From: an uncultured Lachnospiraceae bacterium
GTDB lineage: Bacteria > Bacillota_A > Clostridia > Lachnospirales > Lachnospiraceae
Length of the DNA stretch: 46,848 nt
Direction of reading: 5' to 3'
Assembly: GCA_902801585.1 (NCBI GenBank)
Contig: CADCIU010000013.1
Location: 1 to 46,848, forward strand
This document shows positions 15,208 through 24,131 of this stretch, in pieces (position 1 is the first letter of the stretch; every line of letters starts with the position of its first letter). The position numbers were made by a program, and so were the translations under genes. The notes beneath the pieces are model-generated. The model had not been told where the DNA came from. It saw only the letters and a program-made list of their open reading frames with translations, and did no database searches.

Positions 15208-17415
15208 TCAAAACTCCGTACTGAACTGTCCCTCCCAGGTTCCGATCAGCTCACCGCCGTCCGCGTACACAGATACTTTGTATGTCCGGTCGAACAGGCT
15301 ATAGCTGCTGTCCTCTTCGGAGTAGTTTACTCTCACGGTTTCGCCCGCTTTGTATTCTTTTTCGTCACAATAGGTGTCGTGTTCTCCCCGCGTCGGGTCA
15401 TCGATCCTGAAAGTCAGCGTGGTAGTCGCGTCCGGCTGTCCGCCCGTCAGCCTCACTTCCAGATAAGCGGACTGCATGGAGCCAAAGGAATACACCATGC
15501 CCGTCTTAATAGAAGTGTGCCACTTATAAACTTCTTCCTGCATTTCTTCGGCGCCTTCATATCCGATGTCAACAAGATATTGGATATATTGGTAAGTGGT
15601 GTGCGTCGGGTCTTCCAGTGTCTCCTCGCAGTAGCGGTATTTTGCCTCCAGAGCACGCTCGTCCGCGTCTTTGTAGCCCGGAATCTTTTCGAAATAAGTG
15701 GACGCCAGGTTGTACTTCCCGTTGCCATACTCCTTATTGCCCTGCAAATACAGACTCTCCTTGTGCTTCTCTGCAGAATCCTTATAGTCTCCCAGCTTCT
15801 CGTAAAGCGACTCCGCTTTGTTATAGTCCTTCCTTGAAAACGCGGTCTCCGCTTCCTCATATCCGGCCTCATTGATCAGCTCTGTTAGTTCGTCCGGGTC
15901 ACCAAGTCCAGATTCCTGCACGGCTTTGTAAATATTCACCGCGGCTTCCCAGTTCTCCTCTTTTCTTCTCTGGACTGCGATCGCGAGGATCTCCCTGTAA
16001 ATCGCGTCAAAATCCTCCTCCGTTTCCACTTCGAACTTGATCAGCGCAATATGGGCTTCCATGACTGCTTGCAGTTCTGTGATGCTTTTGGTCTCCTTGT
16101 ACTTCTCCATGCAGGTCCGGGCAGCTTCCTGTGTTCTGCGCACTCCGTCTTCCCAGTGTTCCTCAGCATCCACTGCGCCCTCTTCCTGGAACTTCTTCAG
16201 TTTGGTGAGTGCATCGTCAAACTTTTTTCTCGTGAGTTCATTGGCCGTTTTACCGTAACTGTAGACGGTCTCCCAAATGGTCTTTTCTCCGTAATTCTCT
16301 ATCAAAATATCTCTGATCTTCTGCGCATTGCCCGTCTTTTCGTCCACATAGCACTTGCACACAGCATCTGCCATACCGTCGCGCACCGCTTTCTTCTGCG
16401 CCGCGTTCATTTTCCGGTAAGGATGGGCAGTCACAAACGCCTGTACCGCGTTCGGGATATTCTCCTCCTTGTTTTCGAGCCTGTTTATGACCGCGATCTC
16501 AGCGCTGATCTGCGCAGCCTGTTCTACAGGATAAACCAGCAGTCTCCACCAGAGAAATGCCCCGAAGGCTGCCATAGCCACAAGTGACGCAGCCAGCAGC
16601 AGCCGCGCGCGGATCCTGTGTGATTTGTTCATGGGATCAAATCCGGGGATCTTCTCGAATTTCCGATCCAACGCGGATGTCTTTTCCCGGATCCTCTGTA
16701 TGTGGGCTTTCATCTGAGCAGCTGATGCGTAGCGCTTTTTGGGGTCCATCTCCGTGGCTTTGTCCGTAATGCGCTTGGCATCGACATTTCCGGGCAGCAT
16801 GCGCTCAACCAGCTTGCCCAAAGCATACAGATCCGTCCGGACATCCGACTGCGCAAATCCGTACTGCTCGGGCGCCGCCAATCCCTGCGTGCCGATCATC
16901 ATGGTGTCTTTGGTCTGGCCGGTGACGTATATTTTGGCGGCGTCATAGTCGATGATCTTGACGACAAAGTCATCTGTCACCATGATATTGGACGCCTTGA
17001 TATCGCGGTGGATGATCGGCGGGTCCGCACTGTGCAGAAACTCCAGCCCGTCGCAGATCTGCGTCAAAATATCGACTCGTTCGGCAAATGTAAGCGGGAC
17101 ATCAGATGCAGCGTCCCCCTTCTGCAGCCCGCCGGCTGTTTCGTCCGCCTTCAGCATCTCATCCAGCGTCCTGCCCTGGATCAGTTCTTCGATGACAACG
17201 AGCTTGTCACCTTCTTTCCAATAGGTCTGGACTGCTGCCACATGGCGGTTTTTGTGATCGCGAAGATAGGCAAAAACCTGTTCGTTGTAGACATCAAGCG
17301 TCTTCTTAAAATATAATTTTCCTGTAGGAATATCTCTGACAACAGATTTTCCGTCCTCCAGGACGCGCATTTCATCATACAATGCATTTTCACAAAGCTG
17401 TTCCAGTTCAGTCAT
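15208..17415 (-). CDS. Membrane Ser/Thr protein kinase with extracellular repeat domain
   Basis: Residues 1-245 are a Hanks-type kinase: candidate ATP lysines K37/K38, helix-C Glu45, the catalytic loop HRDIKASN (136-143, Asp138), GTQGLAAPEQYGF in the activation segment and DVRTDLYALG. Two motifs depart from consensus: no GxGxxG loop is visible before Lys37, and DFG is replaced by DYD (156-158). One membrane helix lies at about 271-290. Outside are 440 residues with charged helices and TPR-like segments (KDYNKAESLYEKLGDYKDSA), ending in a beta-rich domain of about 110 residues. There are no PASTA repeats, so it is not a PrkC-type cell-wall kinase. The start has GGGAGG. It is divergent from a small HTH gene, a possible partner. 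Signal and substrate are unknown. Confidence 0.88.
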   Translation of the reverse strand: MTELEQLCENALYDEMRVLEDGKSVVRDIPTGKLYFKKTLDVYNEQVFAYLRDHKNRHVAAVQTYWKEGDKLVVIEELIQGRTLDEMLKADETAGGLQKGDAASDVPLTFAERVDILTQICDGLEFLHSADPPIIHRDIKASNIMVTDDFVVKIIDYDAAKIYVTGQTKDTMMIGTQGLAAPEQYGFAQSDVRTDLYALGKLVERMLPGNVDAKRITDKATEMDPKKRYASAAQMKAHIQRIREKTSALDRKFEKIPGFDPMNKSHRIRARLLLAASLVAMAAFGAFLWWRLLVYPVEQAAQISAEIAVINRLENKEENIPNAVQAFVTAHPYRKMNAAQKKAVRDGMADAVCKCYVDEKTGNAQKIRDILIENYGEKTIWETVYSYGKTANELTRKKFDDALTKLKKFQEEGAVDAEEHWEDGVRRTQEAARTCMEKYKETKSITELQAVMEAHIALIKFEVETEEDFDAIYREILAIAVQRRKEENWEAAVNIYKAVQESGLGDPDELTELINEAGYEEAETAFSRKDYNKAESLYEKLGDYKDSAEKHKESLYLQGNKEYGNGKYNLASTYFEKIPGYKDADERALEAKYRYCEETLEDPTHTTYQYIQYLVDIGYEGAEEMQEEVYKWHTSIKTGMVYSFGSMQSAYLEVRLTGGQPDATTTLTFRIDDPTRGEHDTYCDEKEYKAGETVRVNYSEEDSSYSLFDRTYKVSVYADGGELIGTWEGQFSTEF

Positions 17416-17549
17416 ACACGCCTCCCGTCAATTCCCACGGTGTTGTATCATAACAAATTATAACACGGCTTTGGGATATGCCCATGATCGACTTGCATCT
17501 ACAGGATTATAACGAACTATTTATTCACTATTTTGATCAAGGAGATACT

Positions 17550-17984
17550 ATGGACGAGTCAACCACCAGAAAACTATCCGATGTGCTTTCCGGCATCGAC
17601 AACACCAAGGACATGGAAAAGTTCATGGAGGAGCCCAAAGTCATCGACAGTTTCAAGAACTTCCCTGACTACTTCCGCTCCCTTTCTGCCGTTCAGCAGC
17701 TCGAGAGCGGTGAGCTGATCCAAAGGAGCGGCCTCGAGCGGTCCTTCTACTATCAGGTCATGAAGGGGACCCGCAACCCGAGCCGCGACAAAGTGCTGCG
17801 CCTCTGCATTGCGGCCGGCCTGACTCTGCGCGAGACGACTCGCGCGCTCGAGCTCAGTGGGAACGCCCCCCTCTATCCCAAGAACCGCCGGGACATCATT
17901 CTGACGGTCGCCATCAATCAGAATGCCACCGTCGATGATGCCAATCTGCTCCTTTTCAAATACGGGGAGGAACCGCTCGCCTGA
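17550..17984 (+). CDS. Small helix-turn-helix protein divergent from the kinase gene
   Basis: A 144-residue protein, starting at the ATG at 17550 with AAGGAGATACT in front (the frame is open from 17478 but upstream starts lack a site). Residues 53-105 resemble an XRE-type helix-turn-helix: ELIQRSGLERSFYYQVMKGTRNPSRDKVLRLCIAAGLTL is split here as the helix pair around SGLERSFYYQVMKGTRNPSR and the following LRLCIAAGLTLRETTRAL. The family is common in Clostridia next to serine/threonine kinases and phosphatases. Thr and Ser residues near the N-terminus could be phosphorylation sites, but that is inference. It is likely a regulator that may respond to the divergent kinase. Confidence 0.75.
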   Translation: MDESTTRKLSDVLSGIDNTKDMEKFMEEPKVIDSFKNFPDYFRSLSAVQQLESGELIQRSGLERSFYYQVMKGTRNPSRDKVLRLCIAAGLTLRETTRALELSGNAPLYPKNRRDIILTVAINQNATVDDANLLLFKYGEEPLA

Positions 17985-18031
17985 ACACCGGGTCTGTCAA
18001 TCCTTTATAAAACCAAATAACTAAACCAAAC

Positions 18032-18073
18032 AACTGCCGGACTGAGAAATTCGCTTTCCTCAGACCGGCAGTT
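18032..18073. terminator. Terminator between the HTH gene and DUF362 gene
   Basis: AACTGCCGGACTGAG (18032-18046) pairs with CTCAGACCGGCAGTT (18059-18073) with one mismatch and a 12-nt loop, between convergent genes. The T-tract is weak on the plus strand. Confidence 0.65.
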
Positions 18074-18116
18074 CTATTAATTCATCTCAATATACAAATC
18101 TTCGTATGAATCCGTC

Positions 18117-19121
18117 TTACCCTTCAAACGGCACCACATGCGTCACCGCATCCGCAGGCTGGATCCTGCACTCACCGTTATCGAGGTCGATCAGCACATA
18201 CTTGTTGTTGCCCATTCCCAGCTCCTTCATATAGCTGAGCTGGCGATGGCCGTGGCGGGTCTCGATGCGCTCCACCAGGTCGTGGTGGTCTTCTTCCTTG
18301 AGCGCGTACACAAGATCAACGCTGGCTGTATCCACTGCGCAGATGTCAAGCGATGCGACGATTCCGATGTTGGGCGTCACGACCGGCGCTGCTGCCACAC
18401 CCTCGCAGTCGCAGGATACGGACATGTTGCGGAGCACGTTGATATAAGCAATGCTTCCGGCAAAATAGTCAATGGTCGCCTTTGTGGACTCCGCCATGCG
18501 CTCCATCAGCTCTTCCATGGCGATTCCCCACTGGTTTCCGGAATCCGCTGCGTGTATCCATTTTTTGCCCTCTTTGCCGTCCGCGCAGCCAATGCCGATA
18601 TTCTTGTTGGAGCCGCCGAAGCCGCCCATCACATGGCCCTTGAAGTGGGTCAGCGCAAGGAAAGAATCGTAAGTGGGCAGGGACTGGCCGACCGACATCT
18701 CCGTAAACCACTTGCCGCCCTTGACGGGGAGCGTCGTCGTTCCGAACTCATCGGTAATATCCACCGGCGCAAATGTCCAGCCGTTCACTTCCAGCGTCTT
18801 GCGGTGCTTCTCGGTGGTATCGCGGTCCCCTTCATAATAGGTGTTTGTCTCAATGATGGTCGCGCTGTCAAAGTCGCCCATCTCTTTTTCGAACAGATTC
18901 CTCACCCAAGGTCTGGGAATGATATTGGGTCCATGCTGTTCACCGGTGTGAAGTTTGACCGCTACTTTGCCGTGGAGCACGCCGCTCACTTTTTTATAGA
19001 TCTTCTCCAGACCTTCCGCGGACAGATCTCTGGTAAAATACACAATGGACTCGCATCCTGTCCTGTTCTCATACGGCACATAATACTCGCCGCCTTTTCC
19101 TGCAGTCATTCTGGCTGCCAT
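18117..19121 (-). CDS. DUF362 family protein
   Basis: A 334-residue protein of the DUF362 family. Characteristic segments are KVAVKLHTGEQHGPNIIPR (residues about 52-70), IIETNTYYEGDRDTTEKH, LTHFKGHVMGGFGGSNKNIGIG and the Cys-containing MSVSCDCEG stretch. DUF362 proteins are often linked to iron-sulfur or metal biochemistry, but no reaction is established. The length is normal for the version without added ferredoxin motifs. The start has AGGAGGGAG at 4-nt spacing to ATG. The cupin and DUF937 genes lie upstream on the same strand with gaps of about 40 bp, so an operon is likely. Confidence 0.88.
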   Translation of the reverse strand: MAARMTAGKGGEYYVPYENRTGCESIVYFTRDLSAEGLEKIYKKVSGVLHGKVAVKLHTGEQHGPNIIPRPWVRNLFEKEMGDFDSATIIETNTYYEGDRDTTEKHRKTLEVNGWTFAPVDITDEFGTTTLPVKGGKWFTEMSVGQSLPTYDSFLALTHFKGHVMGGFGGSNKNIGIGCADGKEGKKWIHAADSGNQWGIAMEELMERMAESTKATIDYFAGSIAYINVLRNMSVSCDCEGVAAAPVVTPNIGIVASLDICAVDTASVDLVYALKEEDHHDLVERIETRHGHRQLSYMKELGMGNNKYVLIDLDNGECRIQPADAVTHVVPFEG

Positions 19122-19164
19122 AGTTCTCCCTCCTGTAGTATTCTGTTCGCTCTTCTTGAACTTG

Positions 19165-19515
19165 TTACTTATATACGATCACGGCGGCCAGTTCGACGAC
19201 CTCGTCCGTCTTGTTGGCAATGCCGTGTCCCGTGCCTGCAGGGCAGATCGTCACATCACCCGCTGTGACTGTCTTGATCTCGTGATTGTCATTGTACTCC
19301 GCTGTTCCTTTCAAAATATAGAACAGTTCTGCATCATTTTCATGCACATGAAAGCCGATGCTGCAGCCGGGGTTCAGCGTTATTTTGGCAAAAAGTCTTC
19401 CCTTGTCATTCAGTTCGGCGGGCCCTGTAATAAAATTCGTGATCTGTACGGTCCCGTCGCCGTCACGCATATGTTCGCGATACTCGATATTGCAATCATT
19501 TGCTTTTCTGATCAT
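19165..19515 (-). CDS. Small cupin-domain protein
   Basis: A 116-residue single cupin. Motif 1 reads GCSIGFHVHENDAELFYILKG (quoted in part: GFHVHENDAEL, residues about 53-63) with two His and one Glu as metal ligands, and motif 2 reads AGDVTICPAGTGHG near residues 87-100. Such proteins bind a divalent metal and act as small isomerases, sensors or binding proteins; no substrate can be given. GGAGGA precedes the start. It lies between DUF362 and DUF937 genes in the same orientation. Confidence 0.88.
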   Translation of the reverse strand: MIRKANDCNIEYREHMRDGDGTVQITNFITGPAELNDKGRLFAKITLNPGCSIGFHVHENDAELFYILKGTAEYNDNHEIKTVTAGDVTICPAGTGHGIANKTDEVVELAAVIVYK

Positions 19516-19556
19516 GGTTGTCCTCCGATTTACTTATGTTTCTTATCTGCGGTCAG

Positions 19557-20135
19557 TTATCTGCGTGCATTGAGCAGAGCCTGCAGAAGCGCCGCTCCGT
19601 TGATAGCTTCGTTCTCTTCCTGTATTTCTTCCTTCTGTGTATTTGCGGCTGTTCCCAAAAGCGCACTGAAGATGCCGGGCGTCGCGCCGAATGCATGCTG
19701 AGAGGATGCGGGTTTCTGAGCAGCTTCCGCTTCTTCCTTCGCCTCGGAAACGCCGCTCATGATCGCGGGCGCCATGATCGCGAGGATCTGATTGACCTGC
19801 TCCTGCGTAAGGCCGCTCTGTGCGGACAGGTTCTGGGTAACTTCCGGCTGCTTCTTGCCGAATATATGTCCGATGATCTTGCCGCCGTCCACTTCGTCTG
19901 CTTCTTTGAGCTGCTGATCCATCTCTTTCTTATCAGTGTGCTGATTCAGGGCGCTGAGCAGTGACAATGCACCGTCACCCGAAGAAGCATTCTTCGTCAG
20001 ATACTTGATGATGATCGGAACTGCCAGCATGATCAGCTTCTTGATCTGCTTCTCGTTAAGCCCGGTCTTTGCGGCGACCTGCTGCAGAGCCTTCTTTGCT
20101 GTCATCACTTTCAATAGCAGAGTAAGTAAATTCAT
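19557..20135 (-). CDS. DUF937 domain protein
   Basis: A 192-residue protein with two rounds of the helical DUF937 motif: AAKTGLNEKQIKKLIMLAVPIIIKYL at the N-terminus (residues 21-46, quoted in part as TGLNEKQIKKLIMLAVPII) and the analogous QSGLTQEQVNQILAIMAPAI near 105-124. The fold is predicted all-helical and soluble, the function is unknown. The tail is Ala/Glu/Gln-rich. The start has GGGAGGAAC. It is probably the first gene of the DUF937-cupin-DUF362 operon; its own promoter should lie in the 115 bp to the right. Confidence 0.85.
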   Translation of the reverse strand: MNLLTLLLKVMTAKKALQQVAAKTGLNEKQIKKLIMLAVPIIIKYLTKNASSGDGALSLLSALNQHTDKKEMDQQLKEADEVDGGKIIGHIFGKKQPEVTQNLSAQSGLTQEQVNQILAIMAPAIMSGVSEAKEEAEAAQKPASSQHAFGATPGIFSALLGTAANTQKEEIQEENEAINGAALLQALLNARR

Positions 20136-20250
20136 TTGTTCCTCCCTTCATGCCATTCCATGCATTAGATCTGTGCGGCGAACCGCATATTATATTTCTT
20201 ATTGTAAACCATTTGCTGTCTTTTGTAGAACTATCTTTCGTAAATGTAAG

Positions 20251-21369
20251 TCAAAAATCCCCGTACTCCTCCAGCACTTTGACAAATTGTTCCAGCCCCT
20301 GCCGGTCCTGTTCGGTGAACCGGCCTTTCAAAGGACTGTCAATATCCAGAACTGCTGCCACCCTCTTATCCCCGTCGTGGATCGGCACCACGATCTCCGC
20401 ATTGGAAGCGCTGTCACAGGCGATGTGCCCTGCAAACGCATGGACATCCGGAACGAGCTGCGTCCGGTCTTCCTGCGCTGCTGTGCCGCAGACACCGCGC
20501 CCCCATGGTATTCGGATACATGCGGTCTTTCCCTGGAAGGGGCCCAGCACGAGCTCCGGCGCGTCATCGCTTCCGCTCTTCTCTCTGCGCAGGTAGAACC
20601 CTGCCCAGTTCACGTCCGCCATGGCCTCCTTGAGAAGTGCAGACGCGTTGGCAAGGAGCGGCATCAGCGCAGGTTCTGATACGGCAAACTCACGCAGCTG
20701 CTCTGCCAAAAGAGCGTAGTCCGGCACAGGCCGCTCCGGGGCGCGGGTGATCAGCTCCACCGCAGCGCTGCAGGATCCGGTTCCGTCATGATCGTCCTCA
20801 TCTCCGCTGCAACCGGCGTCTGTTCCGCGCACTTTTCCGCAGTAGTAATAGAAAATATCAAGATATTCCTTTTCCACTTCCGCGAACGGCTTTTCCTCGT
20901 AGGAGGGGACCACATGAAACTGTGGATCCTCTTCGCTTTGCTCATTGTGGAGAAGTTCCTTCAGGTCATAAAAGAGCGCGCCGTCGTCGATCTCCCTGAC
21001 CATACGTCTTTCTTCGTCTGTGAGCGGTGACCCGAGATACCGGACATAGATCATTTGCAACAGCCGTTCCTCGTGCTCCCGGTATCCTGTCAGTTCGCTC
21101 TTAAAGGGACGCGGGACGTCGGACAGATAACACTCGCTTGCATCGTGAAGAAGGCAAGCCAGCACCAGCCGGTCCGGCCATTCTCTGGCCGCCGCTTCCC
21201 TCGCGCACAGTATGCAGTGCTGTGCGACGGACCAATATTTTGACACATGTCCGTTTCCCCTGCATAGGTATGAGAGGGCGTGCGCAATGTCTTCTATGCA
21301 GATCCCCTCCGCGTCCGGCTGCGCCGGATAGAAGTGAATTCCTGTGTATGTACTGATATAGTCTGCCAT
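20251..21369 (-). CDS. HD-domain hydrolase fused to free methionine-(R)-sulfoxide reductase (fRMsr, GAF)
   Basis: Residues 1-180 are an HD-superfamily phosphohydrolase of the YfbR type: His51, then LACLLHDASECYLSD (His75-Asp76) and a late acidic helix. Residues 215-372 are a GAF-fold free methionine-(R)-sulfoxide reductase with PFQGKTACIRIPWGRGVCG and HIACDSASNAEIVVPI; the three cysteines (284, 294, 318) match the active-site trio of E. coli fRMsr with the same spacing. So the reductase half looks active and uses thioredoxin. The longer frame opens with TTG at 21402; the ATG at 21369 is chosen because family members begin just before ADYISTYTG. A Cys/Asp/Gly-rich linker joins the halves. The fusion is direct; a shared pathway is inferred. 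Confidence 0.88.
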   Translation of the reverse strand: MADYISTYTGIHFYPAQPDAEGICIEDIAHALSYLCRGNGHVSKYWSVAQHCILCAREAAAREWPDRLVLACLLHDASECYLSDVPRPFKSELTGYREHEERLLQMIYVRYLGSPLTDEERRMVREIDDGALFYDLKELLHNEQSEEDPQFHVVPSYEEKPFAEVEKEYLDIFYYYCGKVRGTDAGCSGDEDDHDGTGSCSAAVELITRAPERPVPDYALLAEQLREFAVSEPALMPLLANASALLKEAMADVNWAGFYLRREKSGSDDAPELVLGPFQGKTACIRIPWGRGVCGTAAQEDRTQLVPDVHAFAGHIACDSASNAEIVVPIHDGDKRVAAVLDIDSPLKGRFTEQDRQGLEQFVKVLEEYGDF

Positions 21370-21632
21370 GGGCGTCTCTTTCTCCGGATGCAATCCGGTC
21401 AATTTTCAAATTTTACCTATTTTACTCAGATCAGACAGCTTTCACTTAATGCTTATCTTAACGCACCCGTCCGCTGTGGAAAAGCACTTTGTTGCCGTTC
21501 GGCGCCTTATGGCTTCTTATGACTTCAGAATAAACACAGAAAAACACTAACTTTGCTCTATATGTATTGCCTTATGTTGTATACTGTATCTATATAACGT
21601 TTACATTGTCAAAACAGGAGGAACAGAACTAT

Positions 21633-22442
21633 ATGACGAAAAGAAAGATCTTTCTCATCGGTCAATCCGCGCTGTGCGTACTCATAGCGGTCCTGCTCGC
21701 CGTTTCCGCTGTCCGTATTTTCCTGGAGGGAAGCGCTTATCAGGCTGCAGGGCATCCTTCAGAGTGGATCTACACCAGAGAGAAGGTGGCAGGTCCTCTC
21801 ACACGGATCCTGCCTCTGATCCTTGTCTCTTTGGCCATGACGATCTTCGGACTCGTGAAAGACATCCGGGACGAGGACGCGGATAAGCCCGTTCAGGATA
21901 CAGAGCTGACGAGGAACCTGACAGGTGCCCGCGTGGCGCAGCTCTCTGAAGAGATGAAAAAAGAGCGTGATCTGCAGAAAAAACTGCTGGCACGAGGCTG
22001 GGCCGGTTTTGCCGTCTGCATGCTCCCGATCCTCTGGTATATTACCAGCGCGGCTCATTTCGCACTGGCAGATCCGGAAGGGCTTGACCACAGTATAGTC
22101 TCCATGATCGCATTTATCACTCCGTGTACCGTCTGTGGTCTCGCGTGCCTGATCATTTCGACCGTCCTGCAGGAAAAGAGCATGCAGCGGGAATCGGAAG
22201 CCATCACCGCCCGGATCAAAGAGGAAAAAGAAGCCGGCGTCGTGAAGCCGCCGGAAACCGTGAAGGCGGACGCCGCGCTATACAAAACGTCCCCGGAGAC
22301 CGCCCGCAGAAGAGTTCTTGTGCGCCGTGTTCTCCTGGCCGCCGCCGTGTGTTTCATTATTATGGGAATCATGAACGGCAGTATGAAAGATGTCCTTGTC
22401 AAAGCAATCAGAATATGTACGGAGTGTGTAGGCCTTGGATAA
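21633..22442 (+). CDS. Polytopic membrane protein ending in a CD1871A-type CXXC domain
   Basis: A 269-residue membrane protein with about five hydrophobic segments (near residues 7-27, 55-77, 130-152, 160-182 and 228-248). The last 40 residues, with a membrane helix followed by AIRICTECVGLG, match the small CD1871A-family CXXC proteins of Clostridia, here at Cys262-Cys265. In the usual form that family is only about 40-60 residues long, so this is an extended or fused version. The middle loop is charged and helical. The start is at 21633 with AGGAGG at 11-nt spacing. The stop overlaps the TTG start of the next gene, so translation is coupled and the CTEC motif probably works with the Fe-S/thioredoxin protein. 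Confidence 0.78.
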   Translation: MTKRKIFLIGQSALCVLIAVLLAVSAVRIFLEGSAYQAAGHPSEWIYTREKVAGPLTRILPLILVSLAMTIFGLVKDIRDEDADKPVQDTELTRNLTGARVAQLSEEMKKERDLQKKLLARGWAGFAVCMLPILWYITSAAHFALADPEGLDHSIVSMIAFITPCTVCGLACLIISTVLQEKSMQRESEAITARIKEEKEAGVVKPPETVKADAALYKTSPETARRRVLVRRVLLAAAVCFIIMGIMNGSMKDVLVKAIRICTECVGLG

Positions 22443-24045
22443 TACAAAAACCTGGTGGGAAACCCACCGTCCTTCCAAAAGAAAACTTATACAATTATAC
22501 AGTGCTCTCCTTTATAACGCCCATCTGAGGGGCTTCATCGACGGAGAGATCTATCAGGGAAAAGCAAAAGCAGTCTGTGTTCCCGGATTTAACTGCTACT
22601 CCTGTCCCGGCGCCGCCGGCGCATGTCCTCTGGGGTCTATTCAGAATGCCCTTGCCTACTCCGGTCATCGTGCCGGCTGGTATGTGCTGGGGATCATCAT
22701 GCTCTTCGGGCTGACTCTGGGCAGGACGATCTGCGGCTGGCTGTGTCCGTTAGGGCTCATCCAGGAACTGCTGCACAAGATCCCGACGCCCAAGATCAAA
22801 AAGAGCCGCGTTACGCGGGCGCTATCTTACCTCAAATATGTGATACTGGTCGTCTTTGTCGCCGCCGTCCCCATGTGGTACGGCATCAAACATGATCTGG
22901 CTGTTCCGGGCTTCTGTAAATATATCTGCCCGGCCGGCACCTTCGAGGGCGCGATCGGTCTTCTTTCCAACCCCGGAAACGCCGGTTATTTCTCAATGCT
23001 CAAGATCCTGTTTACGCGTAAGTTCGTGATCATGCTGGTCATCGGCACTGCCTGCATCTTCTGCTACCGGTCTTTCTGCCGCTTTATCTGTCCCTTGGGC
23101 GCGATCTACGGTCTTTTCAACAAGTTTGCACTGACCGGTGTCAAGGTGGACGAGAACCGCTGCAACGGCTGCGGCTCCTGCGTGCGCAGCTGTCAGATGG
23201 ATGTGCGCCATGTGGGCGACCACGAGTGTATTCACTGCGCCAGATGCATGAATGTCTGTAATCAGAACGCGCTCTCTCTTAAGTGCGGCAGCTGCACGAT
23301 TCTTGCTCCTGCTGCCGGCTGCGCGGATGACAAAGCGGATTCCGCACAGAACCGGGATAAATACGGAAAGATCGCCTGGGGTATTGCCCTCGCCGTTCTC
23401 TGTTTTGCCCTCTTGTGGTTCAATGTGCTGGATCCATCCGTAAGAAAATCGGCGGATTCCGACACTGCTCCTGCTGAGAGCGCAGACAATTCTGCTGCCC
23501 AGACCGGAAGCACAGAAAACGAGGCAGCTGTCGAGGCGGCTGTCGAGGCGGCCACAGCAGCAGGAAGCACAGAGAACGAGGCAGCCGCTGACAATCCCTA
23601 TGCGAGCACCGCACCGGTCGGCACAGCAGTCGGCGAACAGCTTGCGGATTTCTCCGCAGAGCTGCTGGATGGCTCCACGTTCCGCCTCTCGGAACAGCGA
23701 GGCAAGGTCGTCGTGATCAATATGTGGGCCACCTATTGCGGACCCTGTGTTCAGGAAATGCCCATCTTCCAGAGCTTCTTGAGCGAACATGCGCAGGATG
23801 CTGCCGTACTCATCGTGCACGCTTCCGATCCGCTCACGGAAGTGGATGAATTCCTTGAGGGCAAGGGGATCACGCTTCCATGTGCCATCGATTCTATGGA
23901 TGATTACATTTACACTCTGTGCGGCGCTTCGCCGTCGCTGCTGCCGCACACGATCGTTCTCAATCGCAAGGGAGAGATCATCTACAGCAATACAGGGTCT
24001 ATGACAGAAGCACTGCTGGATGAGTTGTACGAAAAAGCAAAATAA
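22435..24045 (+). CDS. Membrane Fe-S protein (NapH/NosR-like) fused to a TlpA/ResA-type thioredoxin domain
   Basis: Residues 1 to about 330 form an integral membrane electron-transfer protein with NapH/YccM-type cysteine motifs (CVPGFNCYSCPG, GWLCPLGLIQE, FICPLGAIYG) and two consecutive [4Fe-4S] motifs, CNGCGSCVRSC and CIHCARCMNVC (about 240-285). An Ala/Glu linker with two GSTENEAA copies leads to a thioredoxin-like domain with WATYCGPC (CGPC 435-438). The protein probably moves electrons across the membrane to an extracytoplasmic disulfide reductase. Translation starts at TTG (22435), overlapping the preceding gene's stop; homologous N-termini of this kind (THRPSKRKLIQLYSALLYN) fit. Acceptor and donor are inferred. 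A large palindrome follows the stop codon directly. Confidence 0.86.
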   Translation: MDNTKTWWETHRPSKRKLIQLYSALLYNAHLRGFIDGEIYQGKAKAVCVPGFNCYSCPGAAGACPLGSIQNALAYSGHRAGWYVLGIIMLFGLTLGRTICGWLCPLGLIQELLHKIPTPKIKKSRVTRALSYLKYVILVVFVAAVPMWYGIKHDLAVPGFCKYICPAGTFEGAIGLLSNPGNAGYFSMLKILFTRKFVIMLVIGTACIFCYRSFCRFICPLGAIYGLFNKFALTGVKVDENRCNGCGSCVRSCQMDVRHVGDHECIHCARCMNVCNQNALSLKCGSCTILAPAAGCADDKADSAQNRDKYGKIAWGIALAVLCFALLWFNVLDPSVRKSADSDTAPAESADNSAAQTGSTENEAAVEAAVEAATAAGSTENEAAADNPYASTAPVGTAVGEQLADFSAELLDGSTFRLSEQRGKVVVINMWATYCGPCVQEMPIFQSFLSEHAQDAAVLIVHASDPLTEVDEFLEGKGITLPCAIDSMDDYIYTLCGASPSLLPHTIVLNRKGEIIYSNTGSMTEALLDELYEKAK

Positions 24046-24046
24046 A

Positions 24047-24130
24047 GTGACAAGGGGACGGTTCTTCTGACAACTTTTTGACTCTCCGAGCCAAAAAGTT
24101 GTCAGAAGAACCGTCCCCTTTGCTTGTCAC
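24047..24130. repeat. REP-like palindrome, copy 1 (also a bidirectional terminator)
   Basis: The arm GTGACAAGGGGACGGTTCTT and its continuation CTGACAACTTTTTG is mirrored on the right with a 4-nt insertion; the loop is about 11 nt. It fills the whole 85-bp gap between two convergent stops. GGGGACGGTTCTTCTGAC is the arm core shared with copy 2 (25706-25906). Such cores are typical of REP/RAYT-associated repeats. Confidence 0.8.
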
Positions 24131-24131
24131 C

